From positions 45,778,721 to 45,842,720 of the forward strand of contig CM068385.1 of assembly GCA_034770075.1 (NCBI GenBank): a stretch of 64,000 nucleotides of DNA, in the 5' to 3' direction. The notes below the pieces were generated by a model. That model was not told where the DNA came from. It was given only the letters and a program-made list of their open reading frames with translations, and searched no databases. The position numbers and the translations under genes are program-made. Shown here in pieces: positions 47,510-57,191 of the stretch; position 1 is the stretch's first letter, and each line of letters opens with the position of its first letter. Source of the DNA: Aralia elata (Eukaryota; Streptophyta; Magnoliopsida; Apiales; Araliaceae).

Positions 47510-47824
47510 GACGACATATAGGTCATTAGCGACGGCACAACCCCGTCGCCAAAGACTCTTAAATATATTACTGAACTCATTGCCGACGGGCATGCCGTCG
47601 CCTATCGCCGTCGCCTATGTATCATTGTCGACGGGTCGCCGTCGCCATTGCCGCCGTCGCCAATGACCTTTTTATCGACGGTGATCGACGGGAGTCAGGG
47701 GCGACGACCTCTGGGGCGACGGGAATGGCGACGGACATTCGCCGTCGCCAATGAGTCATTCTCGACGGCAGAGGAGTCATTGACGACGGGAATGGCCGTC
47801 GGCAATGACCTTTTTTTTGTAGTG
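47510..47824. repeat. E6 right TIR and subterminal repeats
   Basis: Dense gacgggNNNgccgtcgcc and gtcgccaatgac motifs end in tttttttgtagtg, the inverted partner of the left terminus. Confidence 0.85.
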
Positions 47825-47827
47825 ATA
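47825..47827. other. Target-site duplication of E6, right copy (ata)
   Basis: Matches 42044-42046. Confidence 0.85.
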
Positions 47828-48876
47828 TTAGGAATTTTATTATTCAAAAGTTCATAAGGAGTTTTCGAAATAATAGGGCGAATAAGAACTCTATTTAACA
47901 CATAACAAGAGGTATTAACAGCCTCTGCCCAAAACTTCTTTGGAAGTTTGCTTTCTTGTAAAAGTGTTCTAGCTGTTTCCTGAAGTGTTCTATTTTTTCT
48001 TTCCACTACTCCGTTTTGCTGAGGAGTTCTTGGAGCTGAAAACTCATGGCTAATTCCTTTTTGATCACAAAATATGGTAAAGTCCTTTAGAAATTCAGTA
48101 CCATGATCACTCTGAATTTTTATAAGTTTGAGACTATACTTAGTCTCTAAACTTCTTATCAATTTCTCAAACTCTTTAAATGCTTCATCTTTGGTTCTTA
48201 AAAACAACACCCAAGTATATCTAGAAAAATCATCAACTATTACAAAAGCATAAAATTTACCATTAATATTAGCATGCCTTTCAGGACCAAATAGATCAAG
48301 ATGAAGTAGTTGTAGAGGAGAGGAAGTTGATACCATGTTCTTTGCTGTAAACGAAGTTCTTACTTGTTTCCCAAGTTGGCAAGGAACACATATTCCTCTT
48401 TTTTCATACTTTATCTTTGGCAATCCTTTGACAAGATTCTTTGAGGATAATTTCTTGATTAAATCCATGTGAACATGTCCCATCCTCTTATGCCATAGGT
48501 TAGCCTCGTCTTGTACAGTTGCTAGACATAATTCTTCATCCTGTTGCTCAAAATCAATAGTATATATATTTCCTTCCCTTTGTGCAACTAAAGTAGTTTT
48601 GTTAGTACCATGAGAAATTGTACATTTTTCTTTTTCAAAACTAACTTGATGACCATTATCCATTAATTGACTAACACTTATAAGATTAAATTCAAGTCCA
48701 CTAACAAGATGAACATTATCAATATTGACCTTACCATTACCAATTTTACCTTTCCCGATAATCTCACAGGTTCGATTATCTCCAAAAGTAACCGTCCCAT
48801 TTTTCTTCTTGATTTTTAGTTCCACGAACTTCGATTTATCACCAGTCATGTGATGAGAGCATCCACTATCAAGAAT
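47828..48876 (-). pseudogene. E3 protease and integrase (pol, first half)
   Basis: Minus-strand frame joined to gag by a TGA at about 48876-48878 (context PSQK-stop-ILDSGCSHHMTG, where copia elements read Trp). The protease active site DSGCSHHMTG is followed by the integrase zinc region (LWHKRMGHVHMDLIKKLSSK and CVPCQLGKQ). The core is HLDLFGPE, VDDFSRYTWVLF, IQSDHGTEF and the Glu of PQQNGVVERKNRTLQE. The frame runs into the CACTA element at 47827 and resumes at 42043. Confidence 0.88.
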
Positions 48877-49913
48877 TCATTTTTGAGATGGAACTTTTGC
48901 CTTGAAGCATACCTCATTTGATTCACCTTCTATTCCCATGAAGCATACTTGAGCTATTTCATCCTTGGCATCAATCTCAACTTCGGACTCCTCTTCATCA
49001 CTCCAAGTGACAAGAGCTTTGTTTCTTTTATTATCCTTGAAGCTCATTTTTCCTTTATTCTTTAGTTGAAAGCAGTCCTTCTTAAAGTGCCCTGGACGTC
49101 CACATTCAAAACACGTCTCCTCAGCTTGTTTTCCTTTGCTTTTATTTGAGTTGAAGATATTCTTCCGTTTGTTCTTCCTTTGCAGTAGTCCTTTGAGTCT
49201 CCTTGACATCATGGCTATCTCTTCATCCGAATCATCATCGAGCTCTTCTTCATTTCCTGCATTAAGAGCTAAAACCTTTCTTCGAGGAGTTTCGTCCTCA
49301 TCATCATATCTTTTTAACTGATGTTCATATTCTTCAAGTTCACCAAAAAGAGTTAATGTATCCATAGTAGAAATAGTAGAGGAATCTTGAAGAGTAGTAA
49401 TTTAATAAGCAAACCTTTTGGGCATAGCTCGAAGTAACTTACGGTTAATCTCACTTTGTGGAATGGTTTTGTCAAGTAACTTTAAGGAATTCAGAAGTAC
49501 CAGGAACCTTTCTTGAGCCATCTTTATGGTTTCATCTTTCTCGAGTTTGAACATTTCATAATCATGCATGCGTGACTTACCACAAGAGTATCCCAAATTT
49601 CCTTAGCTGTGTTGCATGAGGATACTTTGTCAATCTTGGACTGTACCATGCCGCTTAGTAGAGTATTCATAGCTCTTGAATCATAGGAAACCATAAAGGT
49701 TTCAGTTGAATCCATTTCTAGTAGAGTCTTTGGAGTACCGTCATCTTTTCTTGGAATAACTGGTCCATTCTCCACGACCCACCATTCCCAAGGATCCCTC
49801 TTAAGATAGATCCTCATTCGAAATTTCCAGAAATTGTAATTTTCTGTTCCATACAGCAGAGGAGGTCTATTGGTTGATTGACCTTCTTGATTGTTGTTTC
49901 CAAACTGTGCCAT
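48877..49913 (-). pseudogene. gag: E3 gag
   Basis: Starts MAQFGNNNQEGQSTNRPPLL at 49913. It has the copia capsid pattern YNFWKFRMRIYLKRDPW and a TAKEIWDTL block, a frameshift near 49570, then YEMFKLEKDETIKMAQERF. A TAA at 49402 follows. After an acidic stretch comes the zinc knuckle CFECGRPGHFKKDC near 49110. It would form the particle and bind RNA. Two lesions make it non-functional as read. Confidence 0.87.
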
Positions 49914-49960
49914 GTCAGAATCTTTCCCTACAAGTCACCTTTAAGACCAAGTAAGTAGAG

Positions 49961-49976
49961 CCAAGCTCTGATACCA
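49961..49976 (-). other. E3 primer binding site
   Basis: On the minus strand TGGTATCAGAGCTTGG starts two bases after the 5' LTR end. TGGTATCAGAGC is the classic initiator-Met tRNA complement of plant copia elements. Confidence 0.9.
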
Positions 49977-49978
49977 AT

Positions 49979-51679
49979 TGAAATTCAGATAAGGCACACT
50001 TAGAAGGGGGGGTTGAATAAGTGTGGATACAGACTATTACAAATTTAAAAATTTAAATCAAGCTATTGAATATAGTCTACTATATTGATGAATGCAGCTT
50101 GCTGAATGAATATGGTCTACCGAATTACTATGAATGCAGCTTGCTGAATGAATATGGTCTACCGAATTACTATATTGATGAATGCAGCTTGCTGAATGAA
50201 TGTGGTCTACTGAATTGAATTTTTGTTTAAGAAAAATATCTTGGTGATTTTATAGATTAATATAACTTAGTGAAAATACTTGGTAATAATGAATTATCTT
50301 AAAATAATGTAAATATTCAAATTTTAATTATTAAGATAATTAACTAACTTTTGAATAATTAAAGTAGAGCTAGTAATAAGATCAACACCAAGATTTTTTA
50401 CGTGGTTCAGCTATTACCCTCTATAATAATAGCCTACTCCACGTCCAATACCAATTAGTATTGGAGACTCACTTTATTTCTTTTAACAATCAATTCCTGT
50501 CACAAAACAAATTCTATCAAATCTTGAATTACAATAATTCACCTGAGCACTTTTGCTCCTTGTGCACCAATGCACTCCTTAAGCACCTATGCTTCCTTGA
50601 ACCTGTGTTGTAAACAAACCTTAATCCACCTGGATTAAATTCCTTTAGACAACACTTAGTCTAAAAATTAAGATTACAATAATAGAGGTCTAATGATCAA
50701 AGCAAATAAACAATTTAACAATGCAAGGCTCAACTAATGAATGCAATGATCAGGTAAAGTAAAAGATATCACCAATATTATGCCCACGAAATTTCGCTGA
50801 AAATTTATCAGAATATAATAGCACAGCAGCTTGAAGAATTGCACCGAAAATAATTAAATCTCTTTCAAGTATATGGTTGCAAAAAATATTATTTCAAGTA
50901 AGTCCGCGTCACTTTACTAAAAACAGTGCATCCTTTTATAGCCCAAAAACTAACCTGTTAAAAAATATTTCCGTTGCCAACAAAAGATAATGTTCAGAAA
51001 TAATCCCGTTAATGGCTTAGAAATATAACCAATTTATCTTCGGTTGTAACAAATATTTGTTGGACACTTTCAAAAGGAAACATCTCCTGATTAGACTTAT
51101 CAATACTGTCGCCACCTATATAGCATTAAAATAGGAAATAAATTGAACCAACTTTGTCAAGATAATGATTATCTTATATTCCCAAGATCCTTATCCCATT
51201 CTTTTAGATAAGTAATCATATCTTATCAATATACTCCAACCTCTTCCAAATTTCCAATACATAAAATCTTACACGTGGCTCACAATACTTATAATAACAG
51301 TACATCAGTTCATGTGAAATACCAGAATTAAAGACTTTAGCCATGCACAAAATAATAACCAATTTTTAATAAGAACAATAAGCTAAACCCTTTTTATGCA
51401 TTCAGATACATATCAACTCAGCATACTAACTAAGCAATACGCATATAGAATTTAGGCAGGATGAACATATTTTAATGCACAAATATTATGTCCTAGAGCC
51501 TTGTATTGAAAAATTAAGTATTTGCAATGACCTTACATATTTTCCTTAAGACTCAAATCTTCATTGTTTCTTGACAATAATTCTTTCGTCAATTTCCTGA
51601 AAATTCCACAACAAGCAAATTAGATCATATAATCAAGTCATCATCAAAACAAAAAGGTTTGAATATTATCATATCAACA
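49979..51679 (-). repeat. E3 5' LTR
   Basis: 1701-bp partner of 22061-23759 with the same ends. The high similarity of the two LTRs indicates a recent insertion relative to E1. Confidence 0.93.
50932..50941 (-). promoter_or_regulatory. TATA box of E3 LTR
   Basis: Minus-strand CTATAAAAGG within the 5' LTR, also present in the 3' LTR near 23012. It is a strong match to a plant TATA box and in a suitable position for element transcription. Confidence 0.65.
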
Positions 51680-51684
51680 ACTCC
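51680..51684. other. Target-site duplication of E3, right copy (actcc)
   Basis: Follows the terminal CA of the E3 LTR and matches 22056-22060. Confidence 0.88.
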
Positions 51685-52620
51685 TGAAAACTCTACTCAC
51701 ATTTCTCCGTCCACACATACTTAATTAACTGTCTTCCTAGTCAAATTTGTTAACGGCGTCGCTATTTTTGAGAAATCTTGAATAAACCTCCGATAATATC
51801 CTGCCAATCCTAAGAAACTTCTAACCTCTGTCGGCGTCTTCGGTTGTCCCCAATTTTTCACCGCTTCTACCTTTGCTGGATCAACAGAAATTCCTTCGTT
51901 GTCAATAACATGTCCCAAAAACTGAACTCTTTTCAACCAGAATTCACAATTCGAAAATTTTGCATATAACTTCTCTTTTCTCAATGTCTCAAGTACTATC
52001 CTTAAATGTTCGGCACGCTCCTCTTCAGTCTTCGAATACACCAGAATGTCGTCAATGAACATAACCACGAACTTATCCAAGTACTGTTTAAATACTCTGT
52101 TCATCAAGTCCATAAAAGTAGCTAGCTCATTCGTCAGTCCAAACGACATCACTAGGAACTCATAATGGCTGTAGCGAGTTCTAAATGCAGTCTTTGGTAC
52201 ATCCTCCGTTCTCACCTTCAATTGATGATAACCAATCCTCCAATCAATCTTCGAAAAATACTTCGCTCCTTTAAGTTGATCAAACAGATCGTCTATTCTT
52301 GGTAACAGATACTTGTTCTTAATTGTCACTTTGTTCAATTCCCTATAATCCATACACAATCTCATCGATCCGTCCTTCTTCTTTACAAAAAACACTGGTG
52401 CTCCCCATGGAGAAACACTCGGTTGAATGTACTTCTTATCCAACAAATCCTATAGTTGAACCATTAACTCTCTCGTCTCTACCGAAGTCATCCTATATGG
52501 TGCTTTCAATATCGGCGCTGTCCCCGGTACTAAATCAATTACAAACTCTATCTCTCGGTCTGGTGGAAGTCCTGGCAATTCCTTTGGAAAGACATCCACG
52601 AACTCATTCACTATAGGTAT
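51685..52620 (-). pseudogene. E1 reverse transcriptase
   Basis: A 241-codon open frame (52446-51721). It contains KKYIQPSVSPWGAPVFFVKK, MRLCMDYRELNKVTIKNKY and FSKIDWRIGYHQLKV. The active site is VVMFIDDILVYSK, followed by FLGHVIDNEGISVDPAKVEA and the RNase H connection VRSFLGLAGYYRRFIQDFSK. The N-terminal part (52620-52447; ELPGLPPDREIEF region) is separated by a TAG near 52451. A stop follows at 51721, and the E3 insertion lies just beyond. The domain sequence is well preserved but flanked by stops. Confidence 0.88.
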
Positions 52621-53189
52621 CTACCCCATGTCATAATTCACCATGCGTGTATCCACTACATGAGCCAAACATCCTTCACGTCCTTTCTTTAACATCCTCT
52701 TGGCCTGCATCATCGTCAGACAACTCGTTTGTCTTGGCGACTTGCTACTATAAAATACAACCTTAGACTTATTGGGTGTCTTAAGGCGTATGCACTTTTT
52801 CTTACAGTCAATAACTGCCTCATGGTTAAACAACCAATCCATTCCTAGGATTACATCAAATTCTCCTAAGCGTGTCAGATTTAAATTCACGCTTAACATA
52901 TGTCCCCTTATTTCCACACAACAGTTTCTATGGATAAATTCTACAGGGATCACTTCTTTATTCGCAACTTCTATATTCATTGGGTTTTCTAACTTTGCAC
53001 GATGTAAGTTTAATCTTTTAGCAAAATCATCAGACACAAATGAACAGGTAGCTCCCGAATCAAATAATACATATGCATTTATATTATTGATCGAAATAAT
53101 ACCTGACACCACCTCCTTGGATGCCACTGCATCTTGAACTGTCATGTTGAATGTTTTAGCTGTTGGCTTGCTTTGTTGTACTGACCCTC
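52621..53189 (-). pseudogene. E1 aspartic protease, 5' truncated by E7
   Basis: Open to 53145 and continuing without a stop to the E7 boundary at 53189. The active-site segment AYVLFDSGATCSFVSDDFAK lies near 53060, and the second block DVILGMDWLFNHEAVIDCKK near 52840. Together they are typical of chromovirus proteases. Gag should precede it but is removed by E7. Confidence 0.85.
53185..53189. other. Presumed target-site copy of E7 (ccctc)
   Basis: These five bases abut the E7 LTR start. The matching copy would be beyond the window. Confidence 0.4.
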
Positions 53190-54754
53190 TGATGAGTGGA
53201 CTTTATAACTACGAATTGGATATTTTTTAGGCTCAATTCTTTGTTATCTTTAAGTATTTTTAGTGTTATTTTACTTGTTATTGCATTTGTTTTGTAGGAG
53301 GCAGCTTTGGATGGTCGTTACTAGAAAATTTGGAGCTAGTGGCAATTTAGTAATTCTACAAAATTGGTCGGCGTCGAGCCGCGAGTTTTTAGTACAAAAT
53401 ATGGCACCGGGGCGAGCTCCAAATTGGCCCGCGCCGGGGCGAGCTCCCTAGGCCAAATCTGGCGCCGGGGCGGGCTCGTCGGGAATTGCCAGCGGCTGAG
53501 TTTGTTTTGTTCTGCCGATAGTGGGATGCGTAGGAGGTTTTTCAGGAATTTGATTGAGACATGAAGAGAGAGAATGATGAGATTATTGAGCACACATGGA
53601 TTGCTAATCAGATTATTATTCATCCTATGATGGAAAAGAACTAGAGGGAGGAAGAACCACTATAACATCATAAAAGAGCTAAGGAATGCAATTTTGAGAA
53701 GGAAAGCTAGGAAAGAAGATACTACAAGCAAGAAATTTGGGAGTCAATCTAATAAGGGTTTTACCATTCTATTTTCTAGTATTTCATTCTTGTTTTGTAA
53801 TTCCAAAACCATGTTAGGTAAAATGAATACGATGTTAATTAGAGTTATCATGAACTAAACTTTATATTCTAAGATTCTTATGGAACCCAACTCATAGTCT
53901 GTATTGAATACTCTCTCTTTGAATATTACTTAGTCTCTTGTGAATTGGATATCATAACCTATACTTATGGATTAATTTCTTGGCCCGTAATTACCTTGGT
54001 AACCTATATGAAATTGAGAAATGTAGTATAGTGTTGAGACCTAGTTATGAGTTCATATGAATATTCTTGTGGGTAGTTTATGAGATTATGTGGTGTGTGT
54101 CTTATTTATTATTCTCAAGAATAGATAAATTGATAGTATTTAGGATAGATATATGCCTAAATACCGCATGCATCCATTTGAGATTCTATGCTTAATGATT
54201 TCTATTGCGAAAGTTGGTAATTGATGGAATAGTTAATGAGATTTTTCGTGACATGTGTCTAGTTAATTATTCTTGATATTGGTTTCTTGATAGTGTGTAG
54301 AATAGAGATATATCTATACGCCGCAGTAGGAAATATGTATTTGACCATCGAGAGAGGCTTTTATATAATTGTGATTTCTCGGATGACAATTCTTGTGTTC
54401 TAACTAGTTGAAAAAGAGAGAGTTATGATATTCAAATGAAGAGTTGGGGGAAGTTATAATCTTAGATCTTCCTATCTTGAATTCTTTCCATGTTTTATTT
54501 AATTTTTGCTTTCTTAATTGTCTTAATTAGTTTTAATTTTCAGCAAAATTAAATCAACATATCATTCTACAATTATAATTTTATGAATTTACATATCATT
54601 GATCATTGGTTTAATAAAATTGAATTAATATAAGATTGGTAATTGTTAGTATAATTTGCAATTATTCTCCGTGGGAACGATACTTTACTTTCACTTTATT
54701 ACTTGTTGACTGCGTATACTTGCGCGTATTTGTCATTATATAAAACGAACAACA
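53190..54754 (+). repeat. E7 5' LTR
   Basis: It starts TGATGAGTGGACTTTATAAC and ends AACGAACAACA, followed by a six-base spacer and the primer site. Length is 1565 bp. The right LTR is not visible, so the start rests on the abrupt loss of E1 coding. It contains the GC-rich patch at 53370-53480. Confidence 0.75.
53370..53480. repeat. GC-rich short tandem repeat in E7 LTR
   Basis: Three imperfect copies of (g)cgccggggcgagctc, spaced about 30-35 bp apart, in an AT-rich LTR. Confidence 0.65.
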
Positions 54755-54760
54755 AGTTTT

Positions 54761-54778
54761 TGGCGCCGTTGTCGGGGA
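54761..54778 (+). other. E7 primer binding site
   Basis: TGGCGCCGTTGTCGGGGA. This sequence is the recognised Athila-type site, usually assigned to tRNA-Asp. Confidence 0.85.
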
Positions 54779-54886
54779 GTGTTTGTATTTATAACTTTCA
54801 ATATCAGTTTAATTAATTTGGTTTTAGTTAAACACTTTTTCATTACTTTGTTTTTAACTCTTGTTTCAGGTGTTCTTGATTAGTGC

Positions 54887-55407
54887 ATGCAAACACGATC
54901 AAAGAAATTTGAGTTGTTTCCTTTCGAGGACGACATTGACAAAAGATTACAGAAATTGCGTAAGTGGATAACAGATACTCAAGAGACATTTGAACAACAA
55001 GACAGTATGGCGGCGGAGGAACATAAAGCATTGCGAGACTATGCAATGCTGTGTATAAATGAATTGCAATCTAGTATCACGAGGCCAACAATAGCCGCCA
55101 ATTCCTTTGAAATCAAACCGGGAACAATATAAATGGTGCAAAACTCGGCACAGTTTGGGGGTATGGCTAATGATGACCCAAATGAGCATTTATTGAGCTT
55201 CATTGAGATATGTGATACTTTCAAGTTTAATGGGATGTTGGATGATGCTGTGAGGCTTAGACTCTTTCCATTCACATTGAGAGACAAAGCTAAGAGTTGG
55301 CTTCACTCGTTATCGCCGGGTTCCATTACTACATGGGCAGACTTAGCACATAAAATTTTGGCAAAATTCTTCCCTCTTGCAAACACTGCTAAGATGAGAA
55401 ATGATAT
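54887..55407 (+). pseudogene. gag: E7 gag, N-terminal part
   Basis: Starts MQTRSKKFELFPFEDD at 54887. A TAA at 55129-55131 sits in-frame between FEIKPGTI and MVQNSAQFGG, where Athila gag usually reads Gln. The same frame then continues FIEICDTFKFNGMLDDAVRL, LFPFTLRDKAKSWLHSL and PGSITTWADLAHKILAKFFP, which are hallmark Athila gag blocks. It is cut by E8 after AKMRNDI. Confidence 0.85.
55403..55407. other. Presumed target-site copy of E8 (gatat)
   Basis: These five bases abut the E8 LTR start. The partner lies outside the window. Confidence 0.4.
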
Positions 55408-57137
55408 TGTTAGGAATCATGGTTTAAATTTGATGTTGTGCTCTTAATGAATATGTGTATCAGTAGCTAAAATTGTAAGGTCCTTAATGTAAGACATGTA
55501 CAAGGACTTAGAACAGAGAAGATCAAATGTGTTAGAATAATCTAAGCTGTATTGAATATCTATCATATCTAAGCAATTTGTAAAGTCCTTTTGAAGGTGA
55601 TGTACAAAGGACTTAGAATAGAAAAGATCAAACTTGTTAGGTTGATCTTTTGTATGCTGATCGTAGAGTACTGCCATACTCCCAACAAAGGGTCGTAGAG
55701 CAATCAGCCCAACTGCGCAGTCAAGACTTGCCATCGCTGGTTTTGCCATACAATCGTATTGCTTGCTCGGCAGGACGTAGAGCTTGCTCGGCAGGATATG
55801 GAGATTCCTCGGCTAGACGTAGAGCTTCCTCGGCAGGACGTAGAGGCTTCCTCGGCAGGACATAGAGAATTCCTCGGCAGGACGTAGAGCTTCCTTAGCA
55901 GAACGTAGGGTTGTCTCTGCATCACAAGACAAACTCTCATAATCATAAGAGAAGTCTCTGCCAGTGCTCACAGACTAAATCAGCACCTCAGAAGAAGAAC
56001 ATAAAGGCCAAGTTGTGATGCTATTCCAAGATGATCTAAATGAAGTATGAAGATCGTAGTGAATGACTGCAAGTATCAATCGACTGTAAAGCTGCAACTC
56101 TTCAAACACACTGGCGACACTACGACTAGCAAGAACGTAGAGTCAAGAAGTCAGATCTGAAAATGAATATTCTAAGTTGCCCATAACGAATTGACAGTAG
56201 AATGACCTGCCCAAGTCAGTTGCTGAATATTAAACAAATAAGTAGGGAGCAAACAACTATAGTCTGCAGATAGTCAGAGCACTTTCCCTACCACTGTCTT
56301 GATACACACTAATGGAAGCTGACTCACCCCACTACTGCAGTCAACAAGGAATAAACTATTCCTAAGATCAGCAACACATCTCAACAGAAGAATCAGATGC
56401 AACGGCTACATTTCAACGACAAGATTTCTTAGGAGCATCTACTTAAGGCAGACGGATTGAAGTTTCAAATCAAGCAAGTACACCGAAAAGACGATAATAT
56501 CTGAAACATCATCATTCTACAATCCAAAGGGAAACATCTTGCTTCGCTACTGAGTTTATCAAACCATATGATTTAAGCGACTCAGTAGCAGCACAACAAT
56601 CACTCTCTATCAAGTGAAAGGGTCAACAGGTGACCAACCTAAGTCAAGTCTGTTGGACTTGCTGAGTACCAAAGGGTACAAGAGATTCTAAGGCTGTTGG
56701 TCTTAGTCTACAGAGTTCCAAGGCTGTTGGCTTTGAAGAGTACGTTGCGTACCAGTGTTCCAAAACTGCGGGTCTTGAAGGAATCTTTGTGATTCAGTTG
56801 TAACGATATCCTTAGTTGATTTGCTACTCGAGGAGTAGAACAGTAGAGTAGTAGTCTTGTGTGCTCCGAACCACTTAAAACCTTGTCTCTATCTCTTTGC
56901 ACTTCTCAATTGCCATAACTGCTATAACTGCTTTATCACTGTGTTATTATATTCTATACTACCGTTCTATTTCTACAAGGGGTTCTTACAAATCATAGTC
57001 CGCTGTGCTTAATTATTTGATATATTAACTAAACTACTAAGTCACCTTTTTTGAAATAGAGAAGAAAACGCAAAAGTTTTTAAAGAATCTATTCAACCCC
57101 CTATTCTAGATATCTTTTGTGCCTCTAGAAACTAACA
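55408..57137 (+). repeat. E8 5' LTR
   Basis: Starts TGTTAGGAATCATGG and ends AACTAACA, immediately before the primer site; 1730 bp. The TGTTAG/CTAACA ends are a natural inverted pair. It contains the 21-24-bp minisatellite at 55764-55915. The 3' partner is not in the window. Confidence 0.82.
55764..55915. repeat. Minisatellite with cgtagagcttcctcggcagga unit
   Basis: Six to seven degenerate copies, period about 21-24 bp, each with CTCGGCAGGA and CGTAGAG or CATAGAG. The CGTAGAG part also recurs elsewhere in E8. Confidence 0.85.
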
Positions 57138-57139
57138 AT

Positions 57140-57151
57140 TGGTATCAGGGC
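57140..57151 (+). other. E8 primer binding site
   Basis: TGGTATCAGGGC two bases after the LTR end; it matches the initiator-Met complement except for one base (AGAGC to AGGGC). Confidence 0.8.
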
Positions 57152-57191
57152 AGGTTCTCTTATCTAAAGCTTAACCCGCTTGAGTAGATCA

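Larger units (their letters stand above)
42047..47824 (+). mobile_element. E6: CACTA (En/Spm) DNA transposon inside E3 pol
   Basis: The 5.8-kb element starts CACTACAAAAAA and ends TTTTTTTGTAGTG, with TSD ata. Removing it restores the E3 pol frame between integrase and RT. Both ends carry many copies of a GCCGTCGCYAATGA subterminal motif in both orientations. It encodes a truncated transposase-associated domain and an intact-looking Transposase_24-type gene, but no DDE catalytic transposase. It is therefore probably non-autonomous and mobilised in trans. Confidence 0.93.
22061..51679 (-). mobile_element. E3: SIRE-like Ty1/copia retrotransposon carrying nested E4, E5 and E6
   Basis: Minus-strand element with near-identical LTRs (49979-51679 is 5', 22061-23759 is 3'), TSD actcc, an initiator-Met-type primer site and a polypurine tract. 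Gag, protease, integrase, RT, RNase H and a third ORF follow in copia order. Excluding E4 (13.9 kb) and E6 (5.8 kb) and their TSD copies leaves about 9.9 kb, right for the SIRE/Maximus lineage, which also carries an extra ORF after pol. It inserted in E1's RNase H. Coding is spoiled by a few stops. Confidence 0.92.
1..53189 (-). mobile_element. E1: Ty3/gypsy chromovirus (Tekay-like), discontinuous host of the nest
   Basis: This is the element into which the others in the window inserted. Its visible parts are 1-229, 19107-22060 and 51680-53189, all reading on the minus strand. In minus order they give protease (53.1 kb), reverse transcriptase (52.4 kb), RNase H split by E3, integrase (21.5-20.0 kb), a polypurine tract and the start of the 3' LTR at 19989. 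The gene order and the C-terminal chromodomain-like tail are those of chromoviruses; Tekay is my lineage guess. Gag and the 5' LTR are cut off by E7 at 53190 and lie outside the window or are lost. The element is decayed, with several in-frame stops. Confidence 0.8.
53190..55407 (+). mobile_element. E7: Athila-type Ty3/gypsy retrotransposon, left end only
   Basis: Plus-strand element with an LTR at 53190-54754, an Athila-style primer site and the start of gag. It is interrupted by E8 at 55408; the rest lies to the right of E8, outside the window. It inserted into E1's protease/gag junction. Confidence 0.85.

Noticed and set aside
49961..49976. tRNA gene fragment
   Set aside because: Only the short complement of a tRNA 3' end, at the expected primer position. 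No tRNA cloverleaf is present; the same applies at 2355, 37510, 54761 and 57140.
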